DNA of 64,000 nt, taken from NCBI GenBank assembly GCA_900312665.1, contig ONZQ02000016.1, positions 719,361 through 783,360 on the forward strand, read 5' to 3'. The notes beneath the pieces are model-generated. The model saw nothing but the letters and a program-made list of their open reading frames with translations, ran no database searches and was not told the origin of the DNA. Origin of the DNA: Cephalotrichum gorgonifer. Lineage: Eukaryota > Ascomycota > Sordariomycetes > Microascales > Microascaceae. Of this stretch, positions 11,895 to 21,727 are shown piece after piece (positions within the stretch are counted from its first letter, which is position 1; every line of letters starts with the position of its first letter). Made by a program: the position numbers and the translations under genes.

Positions 11895-13085
11895 GTGAAG
11901 ATTGCAGAGCTCAAGCCGAAGCGCTGTTTTCTAGTCCAAAGGGTACCAATGATGAATCGACTCATCCAACTTATTCGTGACTCGTTGAGAGTCAGTCTCG
12001 CGCCTACGCCTCAGAAAACAGACTCCAGGCTTCAGCAAGCGGACTCTAAATCTCAGAAAGTGGACTCTGGATTTCAGGAAGTGGACTCTGAACCTCAGAA
12101 GGCAGACTCTCGGTCCAAGGTACAGCATCTACTCCATCTCCCTCTCGAGATGATTCTCGCGATCGCGAGCTTAATGCCTCCGGAGGATGCAGTGGCATTA
12201 TCATTATCCTGCAAGAGTCTTTACCGAGCAGTGTTCAGTCCAAAGCTGCTACAGTCACTTTCGACTACCCAACAAGAACGCCTACTCTTGCGCCTGGAAC
12301 GATATCTCGGAGCCTCCCATTTCTTTTGCTCCTACTGTTCGCAACTCCATCCTTTCCTATCCCTTCCCGCGTGTACCGGATTAGCGCCCCTCGACTCGTG
12401 TCTCGACGTTGGCTTCCATCCGAATCCCGAGCCTTTCTCGCTAGGATACTATCACGGCCGACTGGTCATGAACCGCCATTTTTACGGGCCAGCACATGGA
12501 TTACCGCTCGAGAGTCTCGAAGCAATAACGACGGACTATTACGCCCGGTATAACCGGGCACAGGGTCTACCCTGGTGGACAACTACATATACGGCAAATA
12601 TTATTCAGGATGAATTACTCCTCCATGTGAAGCACACATTGGAGAGTACCGATCTCGAGACCTTGTGGGGCCACATTGGAGCTGATTATCATTGGATTTG
12701 TCGACATCGGGGAACCCACGCCAGCATCACGTATCGGTTCTGCCAACCTGAGACGGGGCAAGGAGGGGTGGAGAATGATACAAGCCAACCGTCAGTGGAA
12801 GTCATTCAACGTGGGTATGGATACTGCCACCGATGCCCAACCGACTATGTCATCGATATAACGAGAAAGGAGACCCAGCACCAAACGAAACACGCATTTA
12901 TAGTATACAGCTATCACCTTATGGGGGCTTTCCGAAGCCACCATGACTGGAAGTGGCATACCTTGGTCGATGGGAGGTTTAGGACAGGGGATGTTTCCGG
13001 ACGTCTACGTACTTCTCGGGACCGGACCCAGGTTCCTGTTGGATTTGTAAGGAAGTTATGGGTTTCTCATGCAGTTGCAAATTGA
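11895..13085 (+). CDS. F-box-like protein with N-terminal heptad repeats
   Basis: Single open frame of 396 aa. Residues 82 to about 120 (starting LPLEMILAIASLMPPEDAVA and including an L-S-C-K-S-L-Y motif) look like an F-box, the Skp1-binding motif of SCF ubiquitin ligases. Downstream of it are paired Cys at 145 and 148 (FFCSYCSQ) and a long region without recognised repeats, as in many fungal F-box proteins of unknown target. Residues 40-74 are five tandem copies of a seven-residue unit of consensus QKxDSxx, encoded by a 21-bp DNA repeat. The start could be the ATG at 11895 or one of the Met codons at 11949/11952; the F-box is included either way. Substrate and process are unknown. The F-box call rests on the motif alone. 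Confidence 0.65.
   Translation: MKIAELKPKRCFLVQRVPMMNRLIQLIRDSLRVSLAPTPQKTDSRLQQADSKSQKVDSGFQEVDSEPQKADSRSKVQHLLHLPLEMILAIASLMPPEDAVALSLSCKSLYRAVFSPKLLQSLSTTQQERLLLRLERYLGASHFFCSYCSQLHPFLSLPACTGLAPLDSCLDVGFHPNPEPFSLGYYHGRLVMNRHFYGPAHGLPLESLEAITTDYYARYNRAQGLPWWTTTYTANIIQDELLLHVKHTLESTDLETLWGHIGADYHWICRHRGTHASITYRFCQPETGQGGVENDTSQPSVEVIQRGYGYCHRCPTDYVIDITRKETQHQTKHAFIVYSYHLMGAFRSHHDWKWHTLVDGRFRTGDVSGRLRTSRDRTQVPVGFVRKLWVSHAVAN
12012..12116 (+). repeat. Five-copy 21-bp coding tandem repeat
   Basis: Five in-frame 21-bp units at 12012, 12033, 12054, 12075 and 12096, each beginning CAG and containing GACTC. They encode Q-[KQE]-[TAV]-D-S-x-x. Units have diverged mostly at the first codons and the last two codons. 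Confidence 0.9.
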
Positions 13086-13701
13086 ACCGACAGCAGAGCA
13101 CAATTCGAAATGTGAGAACTAGCAGGGTGATGGGATAACACATGGGGAAAGGGAAAGAGGTGCTGGGAAAGATCCATGATGCATGCATAGGGAAAGCCGC
13201 ACACACGGAGTAGGTGGAAATGGATGGAGAGTAACTAGAGGCAAGATGAGGCAGTCACAGCCAACGAACGGCTTGTCGGGTGATTGATAGTAGAGGGGAG
13301 GAGGCAGTCACAACCGGCCGGTATATCCATCGATAGTAGACGAAAAACAGGGCTCTTGTATTAGATAAGGCCTCCCGCTAGCCATTTTTCTCAACGTCAT
13401 GGAAAGCGCAATGCATGGTGGTGTATGTCCATAGTTCTCTGGTCGCACTGTCCGTGTTCGTCATACGAGGCCGTCCTCCCAATGCCGCACGGACCACCAA
13501 CTCGGCCTCACAATTGCAGCCAATCACAACCCCCGTAATACTACCCTTCGTCAAATTCGCTCTCCAACGTAAACTCCAAACAGCCGGACAACCGAATATC
13601 ATCAATTGACACCTCGACACCACCGCCATCGGACCCCTCTCCCCTCTCGACACCCCCCGACATCCACTTGTCCGTCGAACCGAAAGGACCCGACAGCGAA
13701 G
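13086..13701. other. Intergenic region
   Basis: 616 bp holding the end of the F-box-like transcript and the promoter/5' UTR of the NDUFS7 gene. The stretch 13590-13700 just before the NDUFS7 start is C-rich, as expected for a highly expressed fungal 5' UTR. No other feature was seen. Confidence 0.6.
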
Positions 13702-14663
13702 ATGCTACCGGCTGCGAGGACGGCCTCCGCGGCCCTGCGCGGTATGTCGCCCCCTTGACACCGCCCTCCCACGACGAGGCCGCACGACCGGCTCCTGTTC
13801 AATCGAAAGGCATTGGGAGGATAATGGCAATTGGAAGGCTAACGTGACAATTAAAAGTAGCTAAACCGAGCTCCCTCATCGCCTACCGTCCCCTCGTCCC
13901 CGCCGCGACAGTTGCCTTTGCCAGGAACGCGAGCTCCCTCAGCCCCCATGGCCTTGGTGCCGGAGCTCTCGCGAAGCCGCGGAGAGAGGTCCCCCTTCCC
14001 AGCGAGGAGGGCACGAAGAGCGTCGTCCAATATGCCCTGTTCGTCTTCTTCCCATCACCACGCCCAGAAGCGAAACCCGCACCTGCCCTTTCTAGAGAAC
14101 CCGGCTAATTGAGTGCGGTCAGGACCACGCTCGACATCATAACCAACTGGGCCCGCCAATCGTCCCTCTGGCCCATGACCTTCGGTCTCGCCTGCTGCGC
14201 CGTCGAAATGATGCACCTCTCCACCCCGCGATACGATCAGGATCGCCTCGGAATCATTTTCCGCGCGTCGCCGCGTCAGTCCGATGTCATGATTGTCGCC
14301 GGCACGCTCACCAACAAGATGGCGCCGGCCCTGAGGCAGGTGTACGATCAGATGCCCGACCCGCGTTGGGTCATCAGCATGGGGAGCTGCGCGAACGGTG
14401 GCGGGTACTACCACTACTCGTACAGCGTCGTGAGGGGGTGTGACAGGATCGTGCCTGTCGATGTCTACGTTCCGGGTTGCCCGCCTACGAGCGAGGCGCT
14501 CATGTACGGTGAGTAGCTTGACCCCCCCTTCCCCCTTCCTGCCAGTTTTGCAGGTACTCTTGTCTCGGGGAGGCATGGAGCTAACAGATTGGCAATAGGC
14601 ATCTTCCAGCTTCAGAGGAAGATGAGGAATACCAAGATTACGAGGATGTGGTACCGCAAGTAG
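13702..14663 (+). CDS. NDUFS7: NADH:ubiquinone oxidoreductase 20 kDa subunit, mitochondrial
   Basis: Four exons: 13702-13741, 13861-14038, 14123-14508, 14599-14663. Phases match and give 222 aa. The first about 40 residues are Ala/Arg-rich without acidic residues, a mitochondrial targeting sequence. The mature part is very strongly conserved: a tandem-Cys [10 protein letters not shown] segment, GSCANGGG and [14 protein letters not shown] supply the four Cys ligands of Fe-S cluster N2, the last cluster before ubiquinone. The C-terminus ends ITRMWYRK as in other fungal orthologues. This is the NuoB/PSST subunit of the peripheral arm of complex I, in the mitochondrial matrix domain next to the quinone site. 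The donor of exon 2 is GTTCGT, a weak but acceptable signal; the exon join restores the conserved sequence QYAL-TTLD exactly. Confidence 0.96.
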
Positions 14664-15803
14664 GCAGTTGCTGGAGTGGAGGCGGAACACCATTGCCTAT
14701 CTATCCGGTTGGCAAGGGGGGAACTTTTGGTTTGTATCCCGTGGTAAAAGATCATCGGCATCGGCTGCTCTCTTTCGAATGCAAGGTTGGAGCTCCGTGG
14801 AATCATTTTCCTTTGTTCCTGTACATACATAGAGTTGAGATCCTGAATGGAGACATTGTGACACCTACAGTTCGGACCAAGCGCTTCCCATCTGCAGCAC
14901 TCTGAAATCGAGGTACTGGCTCCTACTGTGCACGGGCGGTTCTTCCCTCTGCTGATCGAATGAATTGACGCTGGCCTTCGGGGTCTGCATCCTCCCAGGC
15001 TGCAGAACGGGACCGCCAGCACGATCGAGGAGGCCTGGATCGCAAGCTGTACGTGTTGGTTCCAGTTTCATTCATGGTTCCTAAGACCTTGCAGCAAGGC
15101 CTCCATGAGAAACAGCCTGTTCTCCCTGGGGCGGACCCTCGGGACGCGAAGGCTCTGGCTTAGTGACGGGAGTTCAATCTCAAGGTAGGTATCGCAGTAT
15201 AGCTTAGCGAAGGCGAAGCCAAGATCCAGTGAGACATCGAGACGGGGGATGGTAATTGAATCATCTTAGAGGCCTTCAGCGAGAGGCTTATCGCATCTCC
15301 TAAGTCGTTTGAAGTTATCGCCGCAGGGGAGGGTTAGGGAAGCTCGGTCAGGAATATACCGTCCGTAACGCCGGCTAGCCTGACTCGAGTCTGTCCTCCT
15401 GGTTCAGTAGATATCGTACATGTCCTACAATATCGTAGGATCGATAGGGCTCATTCTGTATCATCGTGGTGGACATCACATATCCTCAAGCAGTCAAGTG
15501 TATGGCCTGGCCGACGGCGGGGCGGGGTTCGTGGATACAGTGCACATATGCACGGTAACCCGCACTTTTCTCTGCCGTGGACCATGGCTAGGTTACAGTG
15601 CGAACAAACTACCCCGCGGACTGGCTTTCCCTTCCGTCCCGCGAATGACTTCTCTCCACCTGCTTCATCAGCCATATCAAATTCATTCAGACTCATCCCA
15701 AACTCCGCATTCACCTCAAGCAACTCCGAGCTATATCCCCCCATCCTCTTCCCCGTCCCCGTCCCATCCCCCAATTGCAAGCGTCACTCGCTCCGTTTCC
15801 ATC
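14664..15803. other. Intergenic region
   Basis: 1140 bp between two plus-strand genes. It should contain the NDUFS7 3' UTR and the promoter of the phosphatase gene. The 100 bp before the phosphatase start are very C-rich. An open frame from 15420 runs into the phosphatase start but has no recognisable protein content. No RNA gene or repeat was seen. Confidence 0.55.
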
Positions 15804-16501
15804 ATGCCTGAGAAGATCTCGGTTCTGTTCGTCTGCCTGGGCAACATCTGCCGGTCGACCATGGCGGAGGGCGTTTTCCAGTCCGTGGCGCGGAAGGAGC
15901 CGTATACGGAGTTCTTCGACAAGATTGACTCTTGCGGGACGGGTGAGTCTCTCCCCCCTTTCCCCACTTTCATGGCCAAATCCGCCTGTGACGAGTGTCG
16001 ATAAGAGAGGCCTTTTAGGAGAGAAGTGAATGAGTGTTGATGGGTCGACTGGCCGGAACAGCGGCGTATCATGTGGGGGACACCCCGGATTACAGGACGA
16101 TGATGACGCTGGAAAACAACGGGATCACGGACTACGTCCACCGTGGCCGTCAGGTACGTTTACCACTCACACTCACGTCCCCCGTCACACCCCGCTCCCA
16201 AGCCTAACATCCCCTCCAGCTCCAGAAGGCCGACTTCGACAAGTTCGACTACATCTTCGCGATGGACCGGTCCAACCTCATCGGCGTCGAGCGCGTCGCG
16301 CAGTCGAAGCCGGGCTCCAAGGCAAAGGTCATGCTCTGGGGGGAGTACGCCGGGGGCAAGAAGGGCCCGGAGATCGTGGAGGATCCGTACTACGGCGGGG
16401 ACCGAGGGTTTACGACGGTTTACGACCAGTGCCGGAGGTTCACGGCGAATTTCCTGAGGGATGTCGTTCCCGGGGTCGAGGTGCCGGAGAAGTTGGCGTA
16501 G
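15804..16501 (+). CDS. LTP1: Low-molecular-weight protein tyrosine phosphatase
   Basis: Three exons (15804-15942, 16062-16153, 16220-16501) with matching phases give 170 aa. The active-site P-loop C-X5-R-S is CLGNICRS at residues 11-18, with nucleophile Cys11 and Arg17. SCGTAAYHVGDTPDYR spans the first exon junction and matches the family. The general-acid loop is DPYYGG near residue 130. The enzyme removes phosphate from phosphotyrosine through a cysteinyl-phosphate intermediate and is usually cytosolic; the yeast homologue is Ltp1. The length is normal for the family. The start is chosen because MPEKISVLFVCLGN places the P-loop at the usual distance from the N-terminus, although the frame stays open further upstream. 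Confidence 0.93.
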
Positions 16502-17870
16502 GGGGGTTTGGAAGGAGCGGGCTTGTGGATTTTGAGACTCGGACGTGTGTGGTATATGTCTTGTGACGTAGTTACGATGCGAGGAGGTGAGATGGGAGGA
16601 TCGAAGCGTGCGATATACACGTACGAATGAGTCGTACGTGGTGTAGTGCTTGCTTGCATTGGATTGGTCTCGCACTTACGGAAATCAGCACTTGTAGCGA
16701 TACCGTTTTTTTCCATACTCAATTTCTAGTCAGGATATAGCTCTCCCTCTGGTCTCAGATAGCCCAGATACAGTATCCTCTCTCTAGTATTCCGGAGCCT
16801 CTCAACCCCCTGTTTCTTGGATGATGCACTTTGAGGTAATGTGGGGGTCATAGGGTGGGAGAAGGCAGAAGCCGTCGGCCTACCCTCGCCCTCACTCACC
16901 TCAGCCACAACCGCCGTAGCAACTTTGCTCGGACGTCTCAGGTTACCTCACTTTATCACGGGCCTAGAAGCTCCCTCGGGATCTCGACCCGGGGGAGTAG
17001 TATATTCAGCTTGATAGCATAGATCGAACACTTGGAAAGGAGACCGGCAAGGCTTGAGCCGATGTTTGGCTCGAGAGGTCACACCTGCGCAGCCGGTAGT
17101 CTAGCTTAGAGCCTGACATATAACGGGGATGATATGTATAGATGGATATGCAGAGTATGTACAACCTAGGTGTAATTCGGCACACCCATCAAGCACTACT
17201 TCCTTTCCGCCCCAACCACCCTGGTACAAGTGCACGAGCACATGCCAGCACTCCTACTCGTACATAATTCGGAGACCCCTTAAAGCTTCTACCCTTAGTT
17301 CTATGTAGAACAAGGACAGTCCTATCTTGACTGTGGCGTATTGCTCAAGAAATAAACTACGGGGAAAGGTACGCTTGCAGACGGGACTGCAGCCAGCGTT
17401 AAGTGGTATCACGAGGTCCATAAACGCCTCTAGGGGTATTTGATAGGGTCCCGGTCCAGTCGGATCGATTGTATTGTTAGAAAGGCTATATTATATCTCC
17501 GTCAAGAGAACTAACTTAGAAGCTTCGAACTGCCGGGATAGACCCTCTTGGAGGCGAATGTCGGTGGCCGATAAGCATCGACCAGGTAGTCTGCCGACCA
17601 GGCAGCTTCAGCGGCCTGGTTTGCTCAGCAGCCCGTCGTTTGCCATCATATTGACCTTGACCCGACCTCCGGGTATCTCCTCTTCCGGGTTCAGAGGAGG
17701 GTGGTATGATTTTTTCCAATCTCATACGGATCAGCATCTTTCCCCCTCTTGAAAACGTCAGTATCGTTTCCAGTGGCAGCTCACGTCGTGATTTCCACAT
17801 AGCGTCATTAGGATCAACTGCTTTAAGACGTTTCCAACCTGGTCCTGGGCCTGCTAAGTGGTTTAGGGTG
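16502..17870. other. Intergenic region between convergent genes
   Basis: 1369 bp where the plus-strand phosphatase gene and the minus-strand 17.9 kb gene converge. It has one copy of the dispersed CTACTCGTAC decamer at 17254-17263. No coding exon, RNA gene or repeat was recognised. Confidence 0.55.
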
Positions 17871-19067
17871 CTAGTATCGAGTCCCCATGAGATCCCGTGG
17901 CGTCACGCCCACCAAATCGGGGGACCCGTATATATACCCCGCCGCCTCGACCGGCACTCTCGGCCCCTCGGCAGGCACCCCCTCGCGTCTCTTCTTCCTC
18001 CACTCCCCCGCCCACTCCTTCCACGCCCTCTTATCCGGGCTCGTGATCCCCTCGAACAGCTCATCCATGCCGTACGTCCTCCTCAGCACGCCGCCCACGC
18101 GGACCTCCATGGCGTCGAGTATCCCCTCGTACAGCACCAGCCCGGCGAGGTCCATCCCCTGCCGGAACACGACGCACATCTGGAACCTCAGCAGCGCCCA
18201 GAGCGCGTTCGCGAGCCACATCGCCAGCTTATCGTCGTAGTCGGCCAGCCGGTACAGCGTGTCCAGCCTGGTGGGGCCGTCCCAGGCCGCGAGCTCCAGG
18301 TCGGACTCCGGGCCGGGGAAGACGCCGCGGTCGAACATGACGTAGGGGAACGTGGTGTCTCTGCCGGTCCCGACGATTGGTGGGGTGAAGAGGCGGGGCA
18401 GCTGGCCCCGCGTCATCGCCACGAAGGCGTGCGACCCGGGCCTGAAGACCTCGAGGGGCCTGGGCGGTGGGACTACGTTTAGCGTGAGTGTGCCGATGGT
18501 GTTGCCACACGTCATCGGGAGCTGTGGCGCCCCCGCCGGCCACGACGACCGGGGGCAGAGGCCCGCCGCGCCGCGCCAGAGGACGGCGTTGAGTACGTAG
18601 TAGAACTCCCAGTTTTCCTTACGCGGCGTGAAGAGGTCCGTCCCGCTATGCGACAGCACGCCGTAGGACCCGATCATCTCGAAGCGTCGCCGGAAGACCT
18701 CGTCCTCCGGGTCGAAGATGCGGAACTCCACGTGCAGGGCACGCATGTGGCTAGTCCGTGGGGGAGGCGGGGATACCCAGGTGGGCCAGATGCCGCAGCC
18801 GCGCACGAGCATGATGTCCAGCCTGTAGGGGTCCGGCCAGCGGGATTGGAGGTCGAGCACATCTTTGTGAAAGGCGCGACATGTCAGGAGGAGGGGCAGG
18901 GCGGGGTTTGGGGCGGGGTCACGGCTGATCCAGATGGCGGACTCGGGAAGCAGGCGCACGCGGGGTTGCGCGGCGCTGGGCGATTCCGGGGGCTCGACAG
19001 GTATGGCGTGGTAGAAAATGATCTGGCGGATCTCTGTGGGGAAGTCTGTGAGGGTACGGGTAGACAT
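17871..19067 (-). CDS. Uncharacterised F-box-like fungal protein
   Basis: Single exon; 398 aa from the ATG at 19067 (an upstream in-frame ATG at 19103 would add 12 residues). The N-terminus, LTDFPTEIRQIIFYHAI, resembles the degenerate F-box helices that begin many Pezizomycotina hypothetical proteins (consensus LPxEIRxxI). A second motif LPLLLTCRAFHKDVLDL, about 45 residues later, matches the second half of such modules. The remainder has no recognised domain. Codon use is very GC-rich at third positions compared with the surrounding sequence, which supports real coding. Function and substrate are unknown. A role as an SCF adaptor is only a suggestion. Confidence 0.7.
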   Translation of the reverse strand: MSTRTLTDFPTEIRQIIFYHAIPVEPPESPSAAQPRVRLLPESAIWISRDPAPNPALPLLLTCRAFHKDVLDLQSRWPDPYRLDIMLVRGCGIWPTWVSPPPPRTSHMRALHVEFRIFDPEDEVFRRRFEMIGSYGVLSHSGTDLFTPRKENWEFYYVLNAVLWRGAAGLCPRSSWPAGAPQLPMTCGNTIGTLTLNVVPPPRPLEVFRPGSHAFVAMTRGQLPRLFTPPIVGTGRDTTFPYVMFDRGVFPGPESDLELAAWDGPTRLDTLYRLADYDDKLAMWLANALWALLRFQMCVVFRQGMDLAGLVLYEGILDAMEVRVGGVLRRTYGMDELFEGITSPDKRAWKEWAGEWRKKRREGVPAEGPRVPVEAAGYIYGSPDLVGVTPRDLMGTRY

Positions 19068-19997
19068 AGTATAGGGGGTTGATGAGCAAGTTTTGGTCGG
19101 CACGGCGTTATTATTATTAACCTGCTGCCGCGGCGCCTTATTTCAACATGCCAAGATGTTGCTTGATGCTCTGGCTAAATTGGCTGGATAAAACTGGGGG
19201 AGCCCCCCCGCAAAATGCAACTAGTATGGCCTTGGACCTTGGCGGGGCATCGCCAATCAGCGAGGAGCCGCCTCCGAAACGCCGGTCCGGGTGGGGCCGA
19301 ACATCTTTAAAGGAGCTGCCGAGCTTGATATGTCGAGACTTTTGACATGGCCCTGTCAGACTTTTCGGAAATAAAGGCGATATTCCGGCTCTGATCTCTT
19401 CTCCGGGGACAAAATAAAGGTCCAAAAAAAAAGAAGAAAAAAACATGTTTGTCCCAAAGTTTTCCTGAAGACTCATGCAATGGTTTAGCTCCCGGCGCTT
19501 CTCCTTCCCTCGACCACCTTTTCACCCATCCCCATCAATCGCCGCCACGCCCCCATCGTGCCCTCCTACTCGGGCTCATCCTTCTCCAATCCCTCAAGTA
19601 AACGCCCCACGAAGCTCAAAACCATGTGAAGATATAGCACAGTAAAGCCAAGAAGACATCTTGACAGACATAAGAGGTCTAGTGAATGGTCCTTTTACGC
19701 ATCACAGTCCGAATTCATAAGCAGCAACCCTCAGTTCAGTTAAATCGTGTCTAATTAACTTCTCCGTCTCATAAAATCATGAAACAATACGCTAGGCATG
19801 ACATGGCGGAGTTCAAGCTCGGTGGGCCCAATCGTACACTAACATACCGACATTCTCCGGATCAGTTCATGTGTGCCTCGTCCCTCGTAGCCGCTCGGGC
19901 AAAGCCTTCTTGGCAACCTCCATAACGCAGAGAATTCCCAAAGTAGTCCCAAAATACCAGTAATTTCAGGCACCAGGCTCCCCAAAAAATCGATTTC
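19068..19997. other. Intergenic region
   Basis: 930 bp between two minus-strand genes: promoter of the 17.9 kb gene and 3' UTR of the 20 kb gene. Apart from an A-rich run at 19423-19444, nothing was recognised. Confidence 0.55.
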
Positions 19998-20839
19998 CTA
20001 ACCCTCCTCTTCATCGTCTTCCGCCCGCCCCCGGCCAGAGCACCCGTCCCCGTCCGAGGGCGCTAGCCCAAACGCCACTCGCGGTACCAGAGCCTCGTAA
20101 GGCTTAAGAGCGATGCATCGATGGACGATATCCAGCGGCTTATCAGACGCGGGGGGAGAACTAGGGAAATCCAACTTGTCTAGGAAGGCGGACGCGACGT
20201 TGGCGGTGTAGAGGTGCAGGATTTTCGTTGCTGGCTCAGTGACAAGGAGGTGGGCCTGTACCAAGTTCAAGAAGGTTTAATGTTAGCTATTCTCAATCAT
20301 CTAAACAAGAATTAGTAGCCAAACCAACATACCGTAAAGTGTACAGGGCTGTCAATGGGGAAAATCGTCCGATCACGCCTCTGCTTTTGGGCCAAGGCAA
20401 TCAACACCGCAATAAGGTACAGATCCCGATGAGGGTCGGGCGGGGTATGGTTCCTTAGACTCTTGACGAATAGTCTAGAGACAGTGGCGTTGACTGGCCC
20501 ACCCAACAGGCGCCGATCGAGGTATCGGTTTCGATATAGACTCACATACGCCACGTCGAGATATCCCCCGAGGATGGGATCTGGCCCCCGGCCTGGGGCG
20601 GGGTCGAACGAGAAGACGAGGCATGGGAGACGCGCACGCGGGCGCTGGCGAAAGTAGAACATGGCCCTTTCACTGTACGTGGATTAGATCAAGGAACTAG
20701 ATACATGGGCGAGTCAGGGAGCGGAGGAAATGCCCAAGATAAGCGGGGTGCTAACGTACCTTGTCTTAGTACGCCTGCCAATGCAGCGGCGGATTCGGTT
20801 TGCATGACGAAGTGCATGCAGGCTCGTTCTGGGAGGCAT
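19998..20839 (-). CDS. Uncharacterised 225-aa fungal family protein
   Basis: Three exons on the minus strand (20839-20760, 20672-20333, 20255-19998) with consensus splice sites and matching phases give 225 aa. Sequence features: a basic N-terminus (ALRHANRIRRCIGRR), a hydrophobic segment LPCLVFSFDPAPGRGPDPILGG, a conserved-looking block SLYRNRYLDRRLLGGPVNATVSRLF, a stretch LYLIAVLIALAQKQRR, then HFTAHLLVTEPATKILHLYTANV. From memory, this pattern belongs to a large, unnamed Sordariomycete gene family with many paralogues per genome; no function is known. There is no signal peptide. The C-terminus is acidic (EDDEEEG). It lies divergent to the first NLR gene, 888 bp apart. The exon model is fairly secure because all three junctions restore continuous sequence. 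Confidence 0.72.
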
Positions 20840-21727
20840 CGCTTCGGGAGGAGTTACAAGTCGCGAGACCCGTTGGATCGTTGAAACCAACAGCCATTGT
20901 TGCGCAGTAGCTTTACACACAATGAGAAGTCGACGGGTGCTTGTTTTCGGAGAAGCACCTCGAATATAGCGATAATCCAAGGGTGGGTGGTGGTTGAGTT
21001 AAGGTTTCGGTTGACTGAAACAGCCCAAAGAGTGGGTAACCAAGTACCAGCAAAGTTTCCCAATTGCCCCGCGACCAGGTGGATGCATCTTCCAAGCACA
21101 CTGCCAGTGAAAGAACGAACATAGAGAATCCAGAAACTAGCAAGGAACGGCGGTGCGATGGTCTTTCGTTCCAGTAGAGTACTCATGCTGGAGCAAGGGA
21201 GATGGATCATGGAACAAAATAAATTCTCGACCAATATCAGTTCTAATAAACACGTGTACAGGCAACTAAGTGCAGCTTATCAAAGAGGTAGGTAGAAGCA
21301 CCCAGGTTTTTTTTTTCCCGGCGTAACTAAATTGCTGACCTTGGGGCAGGGCCGTAGCTACTTAGTCTAAATGTACCTACGTTCTTGTTCTACTAAATCC
21401 ATTCGGTCGGGTCATTGTTCAAACGTATGCCTCTTACAAACTCGAGAAGAGGCTGCTAAACTGACAGTAAAAAAGAGAGCAGATCACAAATACCTAGATC
21501 TACAATCACTCGCCTGCTGATCCCTGGCGGCATTTTCGAAATGTCAAATTTTATTGGCCAACGAGAGTCCATCGTGTAAGCGCCCCCAAGTGACCAAATT
21601 GTGCGCTTTGGCTCTCAGCACAGCCTTCCTTGCCCCTCTCGAAGCTCGAAATACAGCCGCAGACTTACCTCATTGTATCAGTGTTGCAGAAAATATCCCA
21701 CGCGAACAAACACCTTAATTATAGATA
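20840..21727. promoter_or_regulatory. Shared upstream region of divergent genes
   Basis: 888 bp separating the 225-aa family gene (-) from the NLR-like gene (+). It must include both promoters. No specific factor site could be assigned. The last 60 bp before the NLR start are relatively AT-rich. Confidence 0.5.

Noticed and set aside
15420..15803. 128-codon in-frame extension of the tyrosine phosphatase
   Set aside because: The family starts close to the P-loop and the extension looks like C-rich 5' UTR. A shorter extension from the ATG at 15645 cannot be fully excluded.
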